NCBI RefSeq assembly: GCF_001625215.2
Contig: NC_030384.2
Location: forward strand, 45,728,390-45,792,389
DNA length: 64,000 nucleotides
Origin: Daucus carota subsp. sativus
Taxonomy: Eukaryota > Streptophyta > Magnoliopsida > Apiales > Apiaceae
Direction of reading: 5' to 3'
In this document: piece by piece, positions 48,051 to 60,370 of the stretch
Layout: each line of letters starts with the position of its first letter
Position numbering within the stretch: position 1 is the stretch's first letter
Notes under the pieces: generated by a model
Told to the model about the DNA's origin: nothing
Databases searched by the model: none
Seen by the model: the letters and a program-made list of their open reading frames with translations, nothing else
Made by a program: the position numbers and the translations under genes

Positions 48051-49415
48051 TGTTAGGTATCAGCCCGTTACAATAGTAGAATGGACTTTGGTGATCCAAA
48101 ACAATTAAGGATAATAATTGTATGTTTAAACAATTATTATAAAAGATATGTGTTGATCACAAAGTTAGAAGACCCAGTTGGAATTGGATTTTGATTTGAG
48201 GTGGAAATCAGAATTGGATTAGGACTATGTGTAGCTATTTTAGAATTAGATTATGATTTGTCTAGTTTGAGATGGATATATATACATAGTCATATTGTGT
48301 TTGATAGGTGTGCTCAAGATGTAGACTTGGGTATCGCTTGCGGGCGGATGCTTGAGTAGTAGGCTTGAGTATCCAAGTTTGGTTGATTGTATTATTGATA
48401 ACGGTTTTAATTAATAATACAAGTTGGGACGTGGGGTTTCCACGTCAAATATATTGTTGTGTGTGTGTTTTGCATTCGAAGTTGAATCTCGTGTTTTATC
48501 CCTAACAAGTGGTATCAAGAGCCGAGGTTAGGATCGTGATTGATGGGGTTGAGAATAAATTCGGGATTCATTTGAGAATGCATAGTGCGGTGAATGTTTG
48601 TTAGCAGGAAGAGACAAAGTTACGTGCGGTATGACGGTTGACTTGCACCGTGGATCAATCATGATGGACTCAATATGGAAGAAGATTGGATGGTTCTTCT
48701 AGAGGCCGGAGGATTGTGAAAGCAAGGATCGGGTGACTCATGGATGGAAGAGCATTCGGGGTTGATGCACGTAATTTTGTAGATGGATATACCGTTTTGA
48801 TAAAGAGCGGTGGTTGGGAATTCATTAAAGTGAAATTTGGTGATACTCAAAGTTTGGAAGAACGAGAAGCGGAGATTCTTGTTCGAGGGGAGGCATTGAT
48901 GGATGGACGCCGGTGTCTTCATCGTGATTGTTGATTGAATTGGGCTGAAGGGGAGGATTGTTAGGTATCAGCCCGTTACAATAGTAGAATGGACTTTGGT
49001 GATCCAAAACAATTAAGGATAATAATTGTATGTTTAGACAATTATTATAAAAGATATGTGTTGATCACAAAGTTAGAAGACCCAGTTGGAATTGGATTTT
49101 GATTTGAGGTGGAAATCAGAATTGGATTAGGACTATGTGTAGCTATTTTAGAATTAGATTATGATTTGTCTAGTTTGAGATGGATATATATACATAGTCA
49201 TATTGTGTTTGATAGGTGTGCTCAAGATGTAGACTTGGGTATCGCTTGCGGGCGGATGCTTGAGTAGTAGGCTTGAGTATCCAAGTTTGGTTGATTGTAT
49301 TATTGATAACGGTTTTGATTAATAATACAAGTTGGGACGTGGGGTTTCCACGTCAAATATATTGTTGTGTGTGTGTTTTGCATTCGAAGTTGAATCTCGT
49401 GTTTTATCCCTAACA
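48051..49415 (+). mobile_element. TRIM-like miniature LTR retrotransposon
   Basis: Two 457 bp LTRs (48051..48507 and 48959..49415) begin TGTTAGG and end CCCTAACA and differ at only two positions that I can see. Between them lie 451 bp with a primer-binding site TGGTATCAAGAGCC two bases inside the left LTR (an initiator Met-tRNA complement with one extra base) and a polypurine tract AAGGGGAGGAT just before the right LTR. Flanks TGCAT and TGTAT form a near-perfect target duplication. There is no gag or pol, so it must have moved with help from another element. Small internal frames (48740..48934 plus, 48659..48922 minus) show no retroviral domain. Confidence 0.92.
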
Positions 49416-49438
49416 TGTATTGATGGGACGGAGGGAGT

Positions 49439-51390
49439 ATATATTCATAAAATATTAAAATAAATATATTCGAGTAGTTTAAAACTCGATTTAATAAAAT
49501 ATATGAATAATTAAAAAAATGATTAATTACTATATATCCAAATTTAAATATCTTAAATATTAAACTTGACTGGCTTATAAACTTTCCAATTGATACTTCG
49601 TATTATATTAAATTAGATCCCGAGCTCAAAAGGTGTTTTGGATTTTAAAAAGTTACTAATTCAAATTTTATTAAAATATTTAAATTAAAAAAAAACTTAC
49701 AAAAAATGCCTGAAATAAATATAAAAAATATATGTATCTTTAAAGGTTGGAAAAGTATTACACTATTTTATCTTTTGCATGATATTATTGTATATACTAC
49801 GAGTTTATGAATTACCAAACAAGAACTCTGGACCAAAAGGAAATGAAAGATACATAATATAGGCAGCATCTAGTTTCTTTTTCTGCCTATTTTATGTGAA
49901 GGTAGTTTCCTGGTTTTTTTTTTGCAAGTTGAAAGTAGCATCTTTACATGCAAGAAAAACTTCTAATTGTGCCGATACTTTTCTCTACGTGTTGTCTTTA
50001 AGCTCTAATTCCTTGAATTATAGATGCAGGTAGATTTTGGTTATTACTTAGAACTTGAATCTGGATACTTTTGATATTTTATATACAGATTATCGTGAAA
50101 GAGCAGAAAAAATATTAATAAGAGCAGAAGGAAACAAGTGTCGCCCTGTTATAACCATAAGATTAGGTATTTCGGTGTGTACATTAATAATTCACTGTAG
50201 ATATGATAAAGTTTGAGAGTGTATATAATATCATACTATTAAAATGAGTATAACCAATAATCATAAACCAATAACTGATTAACATCGATTACGAAAACTT
50301 AGCACGTGCTGGGATTTTTGTAAAACTAAACATAGTAGTGCATAAAAATATTGTTATCTAGACAAATCTCTAAAATACTCCTTCCATCCTAATTTAAGTG
50401 AGCTTTTTGCTCATTTCACACAGTATTAAATGATTCATCTATTTTCCATCTATGCCCTTATTTTGTTGACTTTCTATAATTTTAGTAAGATGTTACATTG
50501 AAAATGATAAATAAGAATTTAGATGAGCCTTTTGCTCATTCACACATATTAAAGAGTATTAAATGATTCATCTATTTTCCATCTATGCCCTTATTGTGTT
50601 GACTTTCTATAGTTTTAGTAAGATGTTATATTGAAAATGATAAATAAAAAAAGGTAAAGATGAAAGATTGATGATAAATATGAGGGAAGCTCAATTATAT
50701 TGAGATAAATTTATTTCTCCTCATCTAATTTGGGATGGAAGGAGTAACGTTGAACGAAAGGTAGCTCTGCGCCTCTACCAATCCAAAAACAATCAGCACT
50801 GAGTTCGTTGTATCTTTTTGAGTGGATAGTCTGAATCGATGTCACGGATCAGTTACACAGTTATATATGAAAATAGCTAAACAACATTGTACCCCTTTTG
50901 GTGAATCGAATTATAGGCCGTTTTATAAGCCACACTGCACGACGCTTAATTGTACCATGGAATTAGGTATGTAACTATGTTCGTTAGATGTGTACTCGGG
51001 GAAATTCAGAGGCTGGTCACATATATCAAGAGAAGTTCTTATAATTCAAGATTCATATTCTTTCCGTCAAAATTAATGTTTCATTCGATCATAGTAAATA
51101 AATTGTATGTTATAAAAAAAAATAGCATTTCATAAAAAAAAATAACAAATTTATCATATTATTTTAGTATGAACAACCTTTCTTGGACAAAAAAGTTAAA
51201 AATATGGACCCAAAAAAAGGATGAAGGGAGTACCATTTTTATAATTAAAAAAATATAATATTATAATATATAGCTCGTCACGGTAATTTATCTTTTATTG
51301 ATCCGGAATAATAGGAATCACATTTCAAATTATCTAAACATATATGCCAACATTTTTAAAAATATATATGCTGAAAAGGTAGAATTGAAC
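49439..51390. other. Gene-free AT-rich region with MITEs
   Basis: No gene. It contains a Stowaway at 50378..50744 and a degenerate Stowaway-like pair of ends at about 51056..51230 (TATTCTTTCCGTCAAAATTA and GGATGAAGGGAGTA). Confidence 0.45.
50378..50744. mobile_element. Stowaway MITE with internal tandem duplication
   Basis: Ends CTCCTTCCATCCTAATTTAA and CTAATTTGGGATGGAAGGAG are inverted and flanked by TA. Inside, a segment of about 125 bp (from GAGC(T/C)TTTTGCTCATT through GAAAATGATAAATAA) occurs twice in a row with few differences. Confidence 0.85.
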
Positions 51391-52426
51391 GATACACTAT
51401 TATATACTTATATATATATAATAAGCGTAAGGGAGATAATTTGGTCGCATGGTTCTCTGGTCCAAAAGCTTATCATCCGTTGGATTTTATTTTGAACAAA
51501 TAAGCACCGTTAGATTGAAAAATTAACTTCTGCTCTACAAGGCAACTGATATCACCTTGCATGTTTATAATTCCTTTTCTGAATCCAAAACAAATTTTGT
51601 CTTTCACGTGTATATGATTTTTTTAATCCCAAATAAATATTTCCTACCAGTTTTATTCGTAGAATCATATAAATCTCACCGTCACAATTTTTTTATAATA
51701 TATTTTAAAATTAATAAGCCGGATTTATGTGATTAGCAAATACAAAAAACTTTTCTTAATCCAAAATAGATTCTACCTTCTTATTGCATGTTTATGATTC
51801 CTTTTCTTAATTCAAAAACAAATTATGTTTATCAATTTTAATCTAGAACCATATAAATTTTTTGAAAAATATTTAAATCACATTATATATATATATTTTT
51901 TTAACCTAGAAACCCGCAGCCGCTATCATTCGGGTGCGCACTCGGTAAACCCACGAGCTCACGCAATAGCGCTAGGCTCTAATCCACCCTTTGGGAGTCG
52001 AACCTGTGACCAAGAGGATACATGTCCTCTCTTTAACCAGCTAAACCAACCCTTGCGGGCTATTTAAATCACACTATAATAATTCTAATATAAAATACAT
52101 TTATAAATATAATCTAATAAGAGTTGGCAATAACGTATTCCACTCAAAATATATTAAAATTTGATAGAAAGAATTTAATATTTTGGCAGGGTGCATACGA
52201 GAAAAGGAATGATTTCATTACAATAGTTTATTTGAAGTCATTAATGACTGTGATGATGTACCACAGTTCTAACTTACAAACAAATTATAATTTTGAATTT
52301 TATTTTATTGAAAATTTTAATTTATTATTTATAAATTAAATTTCTTCACACCATTTAAAATATATTTAAAAAGTTTATAAATAATTAAAAAGCTCCCGTG
52401 CCTTGCACGGGCTATAAGCTAGTATT
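51391..52426 (+). mobile_element. Helitron with nested SINE (3' end certain, 5' end inferred)
   Basis: The 3' terminus is clear: hairpin CCCGTGC-ctt-GCACGGG (52394..52410), then CTATAAG, then CTAG and T. The same core closes the Helitron remnant at 1353..1386. The 5' end is guessed at the TACACTATTATATACTTATA stretch near 51391, which resembles the TC-TACTATTATA start of plant Helitrons with the C mutated. No Rep/helicase frame is present, so the copy is non-autonomous. Confidence 0.55.
51871..52078 (-). mobile_element. tRNA-derived SINE
   Basis: Read on the minus strand from 52061, the head AGCCCGCAAGGGTTGG leads into an A-box-like GGTTTAGCTGGTTAAAG, and then a perfect B box GGTTCGACTCC about 40 bp further on. 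The body runs to about 51888 and ends in an AT-rich tail. It is flanked by a 17 bp target duplication ATTTAAATCACATTATA (51871..51887) with one mismatch to the copy at 52062..52078. These are the parts of a Pol III-promoted, LINE-mobilised SINE. Confidence 0.85.
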
Positions 52427-52484
52427 ATAAATATAATTAAAGGCTTGCGTGCACCGGCATATCTTCACAGATATTTTAAATATA

Positions 52485-53091
52485 GGGACCGTTTGGCTGA
52501 ACTTAAAAGAAATGACTTATTGCTTAAAGTAAAGAAGTGGATTAAAAGTGAGAAGTTGGTTTGGACTTATAAGTTATTATAAGTGTTTGGATACCGTGAC
52601 TTATAAGTTTAATAAGTTTTTTAAATGTTTGGATAACTTAACTTATAAGTTGGTATAGTTTCATAATTTTGTAATATAATTATTTGATATTTACGAAATA
52701 AATTGATAAAAATTGATGAAAATATTATTAGATTAATATTTATATTATATAAAAATGATTTATGGTTTGCTTTGTCTCTCATTTTGATATAAATATATTT
52801 GAGTATTTTATAAAATTGAAGACAAAAATTTAAATAAAAAAAATCATATATTCAATCACATCTGGAAGGAGATAACATGAGCATAGGAATAAAGAATAAA
52901 CAAAAGAAATCAAAGGGAAGCAGGGGATGAAATAAGTATAAGCTGAGCAACGAAAAAAAAGCCATACTCCGTAGCTTTTTTCCCGGGCTTCTTCTACTTT
53001 TTTTTAAGTGGCTGGGATCAATTGTCAAACGGTCGGTAGAAAAAAGGAAGTGGGTTTCTGAGCTTTCAGAAGTTCACTTCCCAAACACCAG
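52485..53091. mobile_element. Possible hAT-type MITE
   Basis: Starts GGGACCGTTTGGCTGAACTT and ends AAGTTCACTTCCCAAACACC, whose reverse complement (GGTGTTTGGGAAGTGAACTT) resembles the start only loosely. The interior has ACTTATAAG words typical of these non-coding elements. No clean target duplication was found. Confidence 0.35.
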
Positions 53092-56000
53092 CATAATATA
53101 ACATATGAATAAATATTCCTAATGCAATTCGTGTTTCATCACTTAAACAGACGTTGGGATGGTGGTAATGTTTTGCAAGTGTCGTCTAAACTGAAAAAAA
53201 AATTCTTGTCTATATTATCTCTCAAGCAGATGAAGAAAGTGTCGCTATTGTTTATTCATAGATCAACTCAACACAGTATCTTCTAAAGATTGCTCAGTAT
53301 CTTATAAGATCAACAATTAGGCAACGACACGAGTAAACTGATAATATGTATCTACTATCTACTGCAAATATTACAGCGGATGAACGGTCTCGTACCTTAA
53401 TTAAGAATAAACCAATGTAGTTTAGTTTATGATTTAGAGGTCGTTTGGTTCATTTTATAGTAGTCATTTATTATAATCATTCAGTTATAAAGATAAAGAT
53501 TAAAATATATTAATTAATTAATTAATGATTTCAAAAAAAAATATTAATTAATGAGAGCGGAAAGGATTCCCATTAATCACTGGGTGTGGGGTGCGGCTGG
53601 GAGTCATCTATTAGGACTGGAGTGTGGGTTTGGAAATTTTGGGTTGTTTGCGGTTCAATGCATGCCTCTTAAATTCTAAATTTATTTATTATAATTATTA
53701 AAAAAAGTAAATCAAATTTTATATGTGATATATTTAACATTGTGGAGTCCAAACTAAAATTATATAAATTTTGACAAAAAATATATGTGAAATATAAATT
53801 ACATTAATATTATGTGTAATTCGAGTGGCCTTTAACCCCTATATATTATGCTGCCCTAACTCCTCAAGTACAATCATAATCTAGTCAGCTGATATACATT
53901 AAACATAAAAAAAAATATAAAATTAGATTTTAATTTGATAAATATTATAATTTAAACTTATTGAAATCTTATATATTAAAAAATATTTTTTAGTTATTTA
54001 TTATTGAATAAAATCAACCACTTATGTCAAATATGTATTAAAAGTTAATGTTATAAATTTAATAAATATAATCAAGATTTAAAATGAATATTTAAAAATT
54101 TATAATATATTTTGACTGTCAAATGTAGTAAACTAGTAAAAAAAACAATTGTCTGTCATATAATTTGCACTCTGCCGCTTATTTAATTTAAGATTATTAA
54201 AGTGCGTTGCATCTCAAAGCATCTCTTTTGTCCTTTGCTGAGATGTTTTGACACTCTTTAGTCTTTTTACACAATATCGATCTATTAGTGGGATACTATT
54301 ATAATTTATAACTCAGTGGGTCTTTTTTTAGTGATAATAAATATAAATATTAACATTTATGATTAGGAAGCTAGTGTGATTACGCAGCGATATCAGCTAT
54401 AAAGAAACCACATGGCGTATGACATGATGCTCGCATCTTGCCACCTGATAATTTTCTGTTGGATGGGAATACTTGTGAAAGGACACACAACAGTTAGGTA
54501 GTGAAAGAAATCTTCACTTTTAACTCTCTTTTTTCCATGTGTGGAAGCCCCATAAACGAGGTTAGTAGCTAATTTGATTGGTTTGGCATAAAAAACAAGC
54601 AGACAATACAATAATACTCCAGAAAGTTTTCCTTTTATTAAAAAAAGTTTTAATATATTTCCAGTATAGCTCAAAAATTATATTATATAGGAAACTGAAT
54701 ATAAGAATAGAGTTCGATTCTTGCTCATCAACATACAAAAAATGAAAATAAACACAATCCTAGAACACATTATATATAAGAAGATTGATAAACTCAAAGA
54801 GAAAGATAGCATAAAAATTAGAGATATTTTCGTGAATATCGGGGGTGAGTTCATGATTGTTTTCTTTTTAGAAATATTGAAATATCTCAAGCTCATTATT
54901 TTCTTACATAAAATCAAAAAATGCACATCCTCGGAACGTCCTCATCTACAATAAAGCACAAGTATATTTCTATTGAACTAACCAACTTGCAACTGCCAAG
55001 GCTAAAGAGGAACATGCAAGTGTCTGGAGATATCCATGACTAAGCACATATTTAACATTAATTATCTGATACATTGCTTCCACTATACATGCTGCTACTT
55101 ATTTATGCTTGGTGCATGGTGGATGGAGTAAAGTTTGATAGATACTACTTATAAACAAACACTACATATATATTAATTATGCTTCTAGCATGGAAGTATA
55201 TAATGGTCATGGTTAGTGTATATTTGTGTAGTGAAGACCCAATTGCTACTTGCGTACGATAAAAGAAGAAATCACCATCGTTTAGCAAATACAATGCAAC
55301 AAGTTGCCCATTTTCCCGCCTTGGATATCGACCTCCTAACACCCGAATTGTCAACGTAGTCTACTAATATGGGAGACCATTATTTCTCCTTTTCTATTGC
55401 CCATTATTGTTTCACTGAGTTTAAAATTATAATTAATAACTTAATGTGAGTTAAATATGATAAATTAAGAATTTAAAATATTATTTAGTTCTTAATTTAA
55501 TAATAATTTAAGAATTATTAAAAAAAATAAAAAAAAATAAAAGTGATTAATGGATAACTTATAATTTATGGATATTTTTTATTAAAAAAGGTTTTTATAA
55601 AATTTAATATTGAACAAAGTACATCAATTTAACTTTTGATTTTTTTGACTTAATTCTACTTAAGTTAATTTTTGGCTCATTACACAAAGAGATAAATTAA
55701 ATATAATTTTAAATTATGATTTGAGATCTAATGAAACAGGTTTAAGTTTAAGGTGAGTATAGGGTCACGTGCACTCTATTTTCTTGGATTACTTCATTTT
55801 GTGAAATATTAATTTAACAAGGACGGTGTAGAAAATAGTAAATACTATAAATGTGTAATAATATGTTGCGTATACTCTAACCGAAAATTGTGCTCTTAAT
55901 TACCATCTCGATTATATGTAATATAGTCGGTACATCATACATGATTGCTTAAGATATCATAAACAATTGAAGCGAGCCAAAATCCAAGGAGATAAATCTT

Positions 56001-56162
56001 ATGCTACCCAATCGTGTTTATAATGTTGATCTTTTTTTTAGTCAACGATGGATTGGGGTTGACCCGTGATTCTGTGATGATCTTGTATATATGCGGCTAT
56101 GCTGAGCAAGAGATAAACCACGCCTCCACTCTTCGATTTTCTTTGGTATAAAATATTTTAGT
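53092..56162. other. Gene-free AT-rich region
   Basis: No gene is supported. An element-like start GAGGTCGTTTGGTTCATTTT lies near 53438 without an obvious partner. Open frames at 54393..54954 and 55145..55354 are in AT-rich DNA and carry no domain. Confidence 0.4.
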
Positions 56163-56167
56163 CTCAT

Positions 56168-56546
56168 TGATAGTACCCCGCTTCCGAAGGGTCTTTTACC
56201 CGGTCCCGTTATATAATACCCGCCTCCGCAGTCTTTTACCCGTTCTGCAATGCTTTTACTGTTACAATATATATATTTTATCACACAAATAATGGGACAG
56301 GAGGATGACGGGACGAGATAGGCACTCCTTATAAAGGTTATGGTATCATTCTTTCTCATGGACACTCTTTCACTCACACATACTCTCTTCTTGTTTTCTA
56401 TATAAACGGATTCTCATTCTTACACCGGAGGGGCTTGACGGCCACCACCCCCGGTCGAGCCTTGTTTTGCAGGCTCCCAACACCTAACAGCAGTAACATC
56501 GGAGATCAACTGAAGAAATGGAGACCACGCATATTTGGACTTATCA
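56168..56546 (+). repeat. Left LTR of the kinase-carrying element
   Basis: TGATAG...TTATCA. It contains a promoter-like TTCTATATAAACGGATTC (about 56396..56413) followed by a likely transcript start region. Confidence 0.88.
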
Positions 56547-59101
56547 TTTGGCGCGCCAGGAAGGGGATGGTTGCAGATTTCTCTCTCCCTTACCTCTTGA
56601 GACCGACCCTTTCTCCGATCTGGTGGGTCACGACCCAGAATCTAAGCCGGTTCCGTGGACGCCAGTGAGATGGAGAGTTCTCCGAAGTGCACCCGGGTGA
56701 AGGGGCCGATCTACTCTGCTGATAGCCAGAGGATCACAAACCGGCGATGTTTCGGATCTACTAAAAATCAACTCACCCACAGCTGACTGCAACAAAAATC
56801 ATTTCATTCCAGATCTATCATGGAACAAACTTGCACAAATGGAGTTTCAGCCCAACTCGGTGAACTCGGTAACTTTTCGAACTCAACTCGGCGAGTCATC
56901 AACTGAGTCAACTAGTCGACGCCTACAGTGGGCTTATTCTGAATGTTATAAATACTCCATGGTAACTTGGTAAGGAATGTGTGAACAAGTACCACATCTC
57001 AGGTATGGTGTTTAAAACACTCGTTGTGGAAATACTGATCCCGATCTATTTCGGAAGACATGTATGTGATTGGTTTTCAAAAAAGAAAGTTCCTGTACAC
57101 CTTGTTTCATATACGCTGATATTAGAATTAGCTTGTTTCTTCGATCCTTGTCAATATTCAAAAACATAGATTTACTGATTCTTAACTACAAGATTGAAGG
57201 GTGACAAGCAAAGATCTGGGTTTGTTAAGAATTGAGTTACCTTGCAGTTGACTATTAGTCTACAAGCCTTTGCACTTTCTCTAAATCCTACAAGTATCAT
57301 TGTTTATGCAATTTTATCGTTTGGTTTATTTATGAGCGATTAATTGATTTACAGTGTCATACTCTTTTGTAATGGTGTGATAATGCTAAAGTGAGTCAGC
57401 TGCAATTGTAGAGTAGTTGATTCCTAAACATGCATTAGAATATACCAACTACTAGGAGAGCTCTGCAAAATTTCCTTGTTAATTGCCTTGCATTACTACC
57501 ATGTGCTTTATTCTTTTTAGCATTGCTCAATATTATCTCAAGACTTCAATGCTTAAAAATATTTATCTCGTTGTTTAGACTGAAAAGTTTCGAGAAATAT
57601 GCATCCTGCTTTAATTAGACACATGCTCAAATTTTAATAGCTATAAATCTTGGCTCAACTTTATTGCATGTGCATCATATAAGCGATTTTCCGGATATTC
57701 TAAATAAACAGAGTAACACGTATGAAGCAAAATGCAAGTCTGAGGATGACATCACACATTTTCAAGGACTCAAGTCTCGTCGAGAGATTACTAGGTCACT
57801 ACGTCCTTAGCAAATAAACCAAACGTATTGTTATTCCCTTATCTTTGAGACTTCTTAATAGCCTAACTTTTGTTTGTCATTCTCTGCTCAACTCGGCGAA
57901 ATAGATTATTCGACAAAATTGTCCGTAATAAATAAATGAAAATCTGATAAACTCTTTACCCGAGCTTAATACCAGTCCTCGCTCATTCTTTACATGCTTA
58001 GTAGACTCTGGAAAATTATAATTAAAGCGCACACTTCTACAACTCCATATATATGCAAATTCTTTATATATGTGCAAGTAAATGAACATGAACAATGTGC
58101 TTCTACTGGAAATGGGTTCTCTGTCCTCTTTTTTCTTAAACACATATTAATGCTAGTTGTTTATATGGCGTCTAAGTTGACACTGATTTATGATGAAATA
58201 TTGGAAAATTTTGTATAAAACCAAACCTTGTTATCAGAATAACAACAGTCTGCCTCCTGCAAGCACCATCTTTGATGCATTTAAGTGTCCCCGACTACTT
58301 TTTCATGTCTAGCTAAATCCTTAATTGTCATATGGCATCTATTTTTCCCTTGCTCCGCTTTATTTTAAGTGTGCAGAAGTGGCAGCAGAATCATATTACC
58401 AAGGGCAAAAAGAAGAATTATTTGTATGTTCAAGTTCAACTCTCAAACAAAGAGAAAGATAAAGAAAATCTACTGAGCCTCATTGGTCCTGGGAGCTCCA
58501 GTATTTTGAGTAGTTGAAAGCTTTATGGTAGAAGAATGCCTTCATTTCAACTTTGGCGTCAGGGTGGAGTCATTGCTGCTTTATCTTCCTCTGGAGAATT
58601 CCATTTCAGCATGACCATATATTCCCTGGAAATGACTTTGAGAGCATTGGCCTGGAAGCTTATCATGCTGCTTTATCATACACATTTTCTCCTGGATGCT
58701 GCTTTTTCGAGGGAGATATAAGACAAAAGCTAAAAATTACATTACTTAGCAAGAGTATTCGAAGCTTCCATAAGTTCATCACTGTCTCCTGGACTTGTCA
58801 AAGGAATTGCAAAGATTCGACAGAGAATTATGTCATGCAGTACAAGCAATCTCGGCTAACGAATCAAGAACTCAGCTAGAGTTTTAATCAAAATGCAAGA
58901 CGAATTCGAAAGGGCTCCATTCTTCTTCCAGAATCTATCAACAGTAAACAATCGAGGGAGAATTATATGACTTTAACTATACTTGCAACCTCAAAGCTAG
59001 TTGATCATGGCATAGAGCTCAGAGTTTTTTGATATGCACCTCAGATTATCCGGAAACTACAGCAGCAAAAGCCCTGTTAGAACAGAAGTCGGAAGATAGG
59101 A
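56547..59101 (+). other. Internal leader of the LTR element, unidentified
   Basis: The primer-binding site leads into about 250 bp of GC-richer leader with a short open frame near 56672 (MESSPKCTRVKG at its start), possibly a gag remnant. The following 2 kb are AT-rich. Open frames at 58332..58517 and 58536..58879 may be further captured or decayed pieces, but I recognise nothing in them. Confidence 0.4.
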
Positions 59102-59722
59102 TTGTGCAAACCCAATGGCCAAAATCTTTATAAAAAAAAAAGAAGTGAACACGAGGCTAGGTACTTCTTTCAGCAACTCATTTCTGGGGTCTCTTTCTGT
59201 CATGCAATGCAAATATGTCACAGAGATCTGAATTTGAAGAACACACTACTAGATGGCAGTCCTGCTCCTCGCCTTAAGATATGTGATTTTGGTTACTCCA
59301 AGTCATCTTTGCTGCATTCAAGGCCAAAGTCAACTGTGGGAACTCCGACATATATTGCACCTGAGGTTCTCTCCCGTCATGAATACGAAAAATTTCAAAG
59401 AAATCAGCGAATAATGGCCACTCAATACAAAATACCCGAGTACGTTCACATTTCTCAGGATTGCAGGCACCTTCTTTCTCGCATATTTGTTGCAAGTTCT
59501 TCCAGGAGGATTACAATCAAAGAAATCAAGAGTCATCCATGGTTTCTAAAGAATCTGTCAAAGGAGTTAACAGACGCCGCTCAAGCCAGCTACTACAGAA
59601 GAGACGCTGCCCCGAGTAGCATCTCCCTCCAAACCATCAACGACATAATGAAAATTATAGGAGCAAGAGGACTCTGTATTCCTAAAATACAAATAAAAAA
59701 TGGTGATTCTAAAGAAAACTGA
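59102..59722 (+). pseudogene. Captured SnRK2 protein-kinase fragment
   Basis: The 206-codon open frame is clearly from a SnRK2-type Ser/Thr kinase (abscisic-acid and osmotic-stress signalling). It has [34 protein letters not shown] (about 40-53), DFGYSKSS (62-69), [12 protein letters not shown] (79-90), then [37 protein letters not shown] and [10 protein letters not shown]. The C-terminal part resembles subclass I (SnRK2.4/2.10-like). It is broken: the N-lobe (Gly loop, catalytic Lys) is missing, about 40 residues between the APE motif and the C-lobe are deleted (after residue 96), and the catalytic-loop HRDLK-LEN reads HRDLN-LKN. SnRK2 genes normally have about nine exons, so this uninterrupted stretch suggests capture from an mRNA. 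It lies in sense orientation within the LTR element. Confidence 0.85.
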
Positions 59723-60370
59723 AGCCTCAACCAGCTACTTCATCTAATGCTATACATAGACTTTCATAAGTCTTTAAATGCTTCTGGATTCAAACTTCAT
59801 GATCAGAAGATAAAGGAATTAAAATTCTGGGAACATCTACCAACTATTCAGAGAACTAGCCTCACTCGGACCCTTTGAGATCTGAGGTGAAGAATGACAG
59901 TACTACAGTAAACCGATGATTAACTTCTGGCAGAGAAACAACGCCCGACAAACCAATCTTTCTAGGATCATCAACAACTATTCAGGATGGATACACTATT
60001 TGTCGAGCTGTTGATAAAGCTTCGAGCGCATTACTCTTGCTGCTATAAAAAGAAAAAAAAAGATTTCAAGTCGAAAGCCAGAAAAGTACTTCCAAAGCAT
60101 CAGCACAACTTCATAGAAAATGAATAGCTGAGCGGAACTCTCGGACGTCAATCCACTCCGATGATCTCAAAAGCATAATCAGGCTTGCGGAGCCTCATCT
60201 GTTCTCTAGAACACGAAGTAAGGAAGCTGAACCTATGAAATATCAGTGTCGGGATATTAAGCCTAATAGCTGAATCAGCCACATACGGGTAGAATATATC
60301 AGCAACAAGACAATTAGGACGTCAGTCTTGAAGAATCTACTTAAGCTATTCTCTGAGCATCCTTGCAGTA
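59723..60370 (+). other. Internal region after the kinase fragment
   Basis: Non-coding sequence between the kinase stop and the tandem array, with no recognisable content. Confidence 0.4.

Noticed and set aside
48740..48934. 64-codon frame in the TRIM (MDGRAFGVDARN at its start)
   Set aside because: The internal region of a miniature element, with no gag, protease or polymerase motif.
51888..52061. A tRNA gene on the minus strand
   Set aside because: A and B box-like sequences are present but the body does not close into a cloverleaf, and 17 bp target duplications show it is a SINE.
56042..56668. Frames repeated at 56042..56668 and 62072..62565
   Set aside because: They are near-identical because they lie in the two LTRs of one element; not duplicated genes.
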